A DNA stretch of 41,465 nt from Nitrospinota bacterium (GTDB lineage Bacteria > UBA8248): NCBI GenBank assembly GCA_026706735.1, contig JAPOYD010000165.1, forward strand, positions 1-41,465. Reading direction: 5' to 3'. How positions within the stretch are numbered: position 1 is the stretch's first letter; each line of letters starts with the position of its first letter. Positions 39,317 through 41,465 of the stretch are shown one piece after another. The notes under the pieces were generated by a model. That model was not told the DNA's origin. It saw nothing but the letters and a program-made list of their open reading frames with translations, and ran no database searches. Both the position numbers and the translations under genes were made by a program.

Positions 39317-40177
39317 ACCCTCGAACACAGATCTTTCGCCCTCTCGCGTCTCCACCTGCGCTTGGGCGCGAACGAAGGTCTCCTCGTTGTAGAGCCAGCG
39401 CCCCGTCAAGCGAACGAACCACCAGAAGAAATTCCCGTTGATCTGGCTCTTGTGCGAGGTGAGCGCGCGCCATTTGCGGCGAAGCTGCCAGCGGATGTTC
39501 ACGCGGGTGGTGATGAGCTCGTCCGGCGTCCCGTACTTGTCCTCCCGGAAGTCGGGATCATCGAGCGGCGTTTTCTGTCCGAAAAGCTTCATCCAGCGCC
39601 AGGCGCGCAGCATCTTCGAGCGCGACCACGCGGTGTGGTAGAACTTGGGCACGCTCCAGACCTCTCCCTCATCTTCCGGGAATCGGGCGGGGTCGGCAGC
39701 CGCCTCTATCGCCTCGGTGGTGACCTTGTTCGCCATCACGTGATCGGGGTGGCCGTATCCGCCCTGCTCGTTGTAGGTGACAACCACGTCGGGGCGATAG
39801 CGGCGAACGTAGCCCACCAGCTTTCCGACGACTTCTTCTTCCTCGGCGTTCTTGAACGCCTTGGGGTGGCCGTTGCCCTCCCAGCCGTCCATGCCGGAAT
39901 CGCGATAGCCCAGGGTATGAACTTCAGAAACCTGTAAAATCCGCGCCGCGCGCTCGAGCTCTTCTATTCTGATTTCTCCGAGTCTGCTCTGGTCCGCCTC
40001 GGAATCGGGGTCGAGGTCCGCGTCGAGATGCTTCATCTCGCCCATCTCGCCGTTGGTGCAGGTGATGAGTATGACGCGGTGGCCTTCGCGCGCGCTCTTG
40101 AGAATCAGACCGCCCGTGCTGCTGCACTCATCGTCGGGGTGCGCATGAACAAGCATGAGGGTGAAGGTTTTGGACAT
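39308..40177 (-). CDS. PIG-L family deacetylase (LmbE/Mca-like)
   Basis: A 289-residue zinc-dependent N-acetyl-sugar deacetylase or thiol-conjugate amidase. The zinc motif HPDDE is at 13-17 and the third ligand is in GGYGHPDH (about 148). The layout and the segments YRDSGMDGW and VVTYNEQGGYGHPDH are close to the mycothiol conjugate amidase (Mca/MshB) branch, but in a non-actinobacterial setting a different glycoside or thiol (for example a bacillithiol-like one) must be considered. Cytoplasmic. A terminator separates it from korB upstream. Its stop overlaps that of the VOC gene. Confidence 0.87.
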   Translation of the reverse strand: MSKTFTLMLVHAHPDDECSSTGGLILKSAREGHRVILITCTNGEMGEMKHLDADLDPDSEADQSRLGEIRIEELERAARILQVSEVHTLGYRDSGMDGWEGNGHPKAFKNAEEEEVVGKLVGYVRRYRPDVVVTYNEQGGYGHPDHVMANKVTTEAIEAAADPARFPEDEGEVWSVPKFYHTAWSRSKMLRAWRWMKLFGQKTPLDDPDFREDKYGTPDELITTRVNIRWQLRRKWRALTSHKSQINGNFFWWFVRLTGRWLYNEETFVRAQAQVETREGERSVFEGLP

Positions 40178-40206
40178 GGGTTCCGGACGCCCGGAGGCGC
40201 GAAAAA

Positions 40207-40231
40207 GGCCGCCGGAGCGAATCCGGCGGCC
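40207..40231 (-). terminator. Rho-independent terminator of the korAB unit
   Basis: A 10-bp stem GGCCGCCGGA/TCCGGCGGCC with loop GCGAA, followed on the minus strand by TTTTTCGCG. It lies 16 bases beyond the korB stop and 30 bases before the PIG-L start. Confidence 0.85.
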
Positions 40232-40247
40232 TCAGGAGGCGACAAAA

Positions 40248-41270
40248 CTAGTGGTGCTCCCAGGTATCTCCTGAATTCAAGAGCGCGTCGATATCGCCCT
40301 CGCCTTTCGCCTGGGCCGCTGCGACCTGATCCACCATCAATCCCTCGAAAGGCGGACGCTCCACTTTTCTCAGAACGCCCAGGGGCACGGGGCCGCCTTC
40401 GAGTTCGACCCGGCTCAGGATATGGGCGTAGCCGCCCGCCTCGTCGTCCACGCGGTGGACGGTGACGTCGGGAGAGTCGGCCTCGACGACCCGGACCTTG
40501 TAATCCTCGAGAGAAATTCCCTTTCGATCATCCTCCGGGCCATAGACGAGGGGCTGGCCGTCTTCGAGATACATCACGTTCTGCTCTTTCATGCCTTTCT
40601 CGGTGAATTTGTGCCACGCGCCGTCGTTGAAAACGATGCAGTTCTGCAGCACCTCGAGCAAGGATGTGCCCTCGTGGTTCGCCATCTCCTCGAACATCGA
40701 GGCCATGTGCTTCTGATCCCTGTCCGTCGTGCGGGCGACGAAGCTGCACTCCGCCCCCAGGGCCAGCGTCAGCGGGTGGAGCGGATAGTCCACCGAGCCG
40801 ATGGGCGTGGACTTCGTGCGCGAGCCCAGAAGCGAGGTCGGCGAATATTGGCCCTTGGTCAATCCGTACACGCGGTTGTTGAAGAGAATGATCTTGACGC
40901 CCACGTTGCGGCGCATGGAGTGAATCAGGTGGTTACCGCCGATGCTCAGCGCGTCGCCGTCGCCGCTGATAACCCAGACGGAAAGGTCCGGGTTGCTGAC
41001 CTTCACGCCGGTGGCGAACGCCGGAGCGCGTCCGTGAATGGTGTGGAAACCGAACGTGTCCATGTAATAGGGAAAGCGCGCCGCGCAGCCGATGCCGGAG
41101 ATGAAAACGAATTTCTCGCGCGGAATCTCGAGCGTCGGCAGCACCTTCTGCATCTGGGCCAGAATCGCGTAGTCACCGCAACCCGGGCACCAGCGCACGA
41201 CCTGGTCGGACTGAAAATCCTTGCGGGTGAGGCCCAACCCCCCGCCGTTCTTGGCTGTCGTCGTGGACAT
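40248..41270 (-). CDS. korB: 2-oxoacid:ferredoxin oxidoreductase subunit beta
   Basis: A 340-residue thiamine-diphosphate subunit that oxidatively decarboxylates a 2-oxoacid (2-oxoglutarate in Kor) to the acyl-CoA with reduction of ferredoxin. CPGCG at 28-32 is an iron-sulfur/TPP-site motif. GDGDALSIGGNH at 102-113 binds TPP-magnesium. NNRVYGLTKGQYSPTS at 130-145 is the family hallmark. The start ATG directly follows the korA stop, with AGGAG inside the korA end, so the subunits are coupled. A ferredoxin-linked TCA cycle (oxidative or reductive) is implied. Specificity for 2-oxoglutarate over pyruvate is probable, not proven. Confidence 0.92.
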   Translation of the reverse strand: MSTTTAKNGGGLGLTRKDFQSDQVVRWCPGCGDYAILAQMQKVLPTLEIPREKFVFISGIGCAARFPYYMDTFGFHTIHGRAPAFATGVKVSNPDLSVWVISGDGDALSIGGNHLIHSMRRNVGVKIILFNNRVYGLTKGQYSPTSLLGSRTKSTPIGSVDYPLHPLTLALGAECSFVARTTDRDQKHMASMFEEMANHEGTSLLEVLQNCIVFNDGAWHKFTEKGMKEQNVMYLEDGQPLVYGPEDDRKGISLEDYKVRVVEADSPDVTVHRVDDEAGGYAHILSRVELEGGPVPLGVLRKVERPPFEGLMVDQVAAAQAKGEGDIDALLNSGDTWEHH

Positions 41271-41465
41271 TTAGAGTAACTCCTCAATCTTGGTAATCAG
41301 TTCGCCGACCTTGAAGGGCTTTCCTTGAATTTTGTTGAAGCTGATCGTATCGACCAGATACTGGTAGCGGAGCATCTTGGAGAGTTGTCCCAGATTCAAC
41401 TCGGGGACAAGGATTTTTTCGAAATTGCCGAGCACTTCTTCGAGGTTCGCCGGGAAGGGGTTGAG
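41271..41465 (-). CDS. korA: 2-oxoacid:ferredoxin oxidoreductase subunit alpha, C-terminal end (partial)
   Basis: The last 64 residues of an open frame that continues beyond the window. The pieces LNPFPANLEEVLGNFEKILV, PELNLGQLSKMLR and the KIQGKPFKVGEL segment match the transketolase C-terminal domain of KorA. The frame ends in TAA at 41271-41273, immediately before the korB ATG. This is the expected gene order korA-korB. Confidence 0.9.
   Translation of the reverse strand, partial: LNPFPANLEEVLGNFEKILVPELNLGQLSKMLRYQYLVDTISFNKIQGKPFKVGELITKIEELL

Overview
The window is a GC-rich chromosomal segment of a free-living Gram-negative-type bacterium. Signal peptides, a lipobox and an AttH/ABC export module point to an envelope with a periplasm. 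Family content suggests a metabolically versatile environmental organism: amidohydrolases of the PF04909 type, creatinase/Xaa-Pro M24 peptidases, a cyclase, an RraA-like protein, a molybdopterin oxidoreductase and a 2-oxoacid:ferredoxin oxidoreductase. Candidatus Tectomicrobia, Nitrospinota or a deltaproteobacterial lineage would fit, but this placement is an inference from gene style. No rRNA, tRNA, transposase or CRISPR array was seen. The left edge lies in a repeat and the right edge lies inside korA.

Layout. 0.2-4.7 kb (+): amidohydrolase, two tandem M24 paralogues that overlap by one base, and a VOC protein; this reads as a small-molecule catabolic cluster. 5.2-7.05 kb (-): a lone AllH/DUF2877 protein followed by a ketopantoate-reductase-family enzyme. 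7.1-11.4 kb (-): SDR, AAA+ ATPase, a 657-residue protein of unknown function and a 111-residue protein, closed by a terminator; this is the best candidate for an undescribed system. 11.5-14.2 kb (+): tyrS and an MFS transporter. 14.3-17.6 kb (-): coaD, a class I aminotransferase, a 73-residue membrane protein and a 465-residue orphan, tightly coupled. 18.3-19.3 kb (-): a MoaB/MogA protein and a small lipoprotein. 20.2-22.7 kb (+): an NTF2-like protein, a FabL-like enoyl-ACP reductase and a TauE/SafE permease. 23.2-26.8 kb: a divergent amidohydrolase and molybdopterin oxidoreductase. 27-31.5 kb: an exported MBL-fold protein with a degenerate metal site, a cyclase, a 55-residue membrane/coiled-coil protein, an RraA-like protein, a 94-residue unknown, a CpxP-like periplasmic protein and a TM2 protein. 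31.5-38.9 kb (-): an AttEFGH-like ABC module, a hydroxyisobutyrate-dehydrogenase-family enzyme and a four-domain rhodanese. 38.9-41.5 kb: a VOC protein, a PIG-L deacetylase, and korB/korA.

Intergenic DNA is heavily populated by short palindromic repeats arranged as nested mosaics. The outer edge is the sequence TTGTTGAAAAA in inverted pairs. The inner units include a hairpin built on TTCCGGC-GAAA-GCCGGAA, also in inverted pairs. These islands begin within tens of bases of stop codons and end just upstream of start codons. In two places the island edge lies against, or appears to include, the Shine-Dalgarno of a gene, and in one place it supplies the stop codon of a gene. From about 6.1 to 15.9 kb the DNA looks visibly poorer in GC than its flanks and lacks these islands.

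Most start codons were chosen by Shine-Dalgarno position. Several differ from the longest open frame: GTG for the FabL-like gene, and TTG for the AAA ATPase and the second VOC gene.
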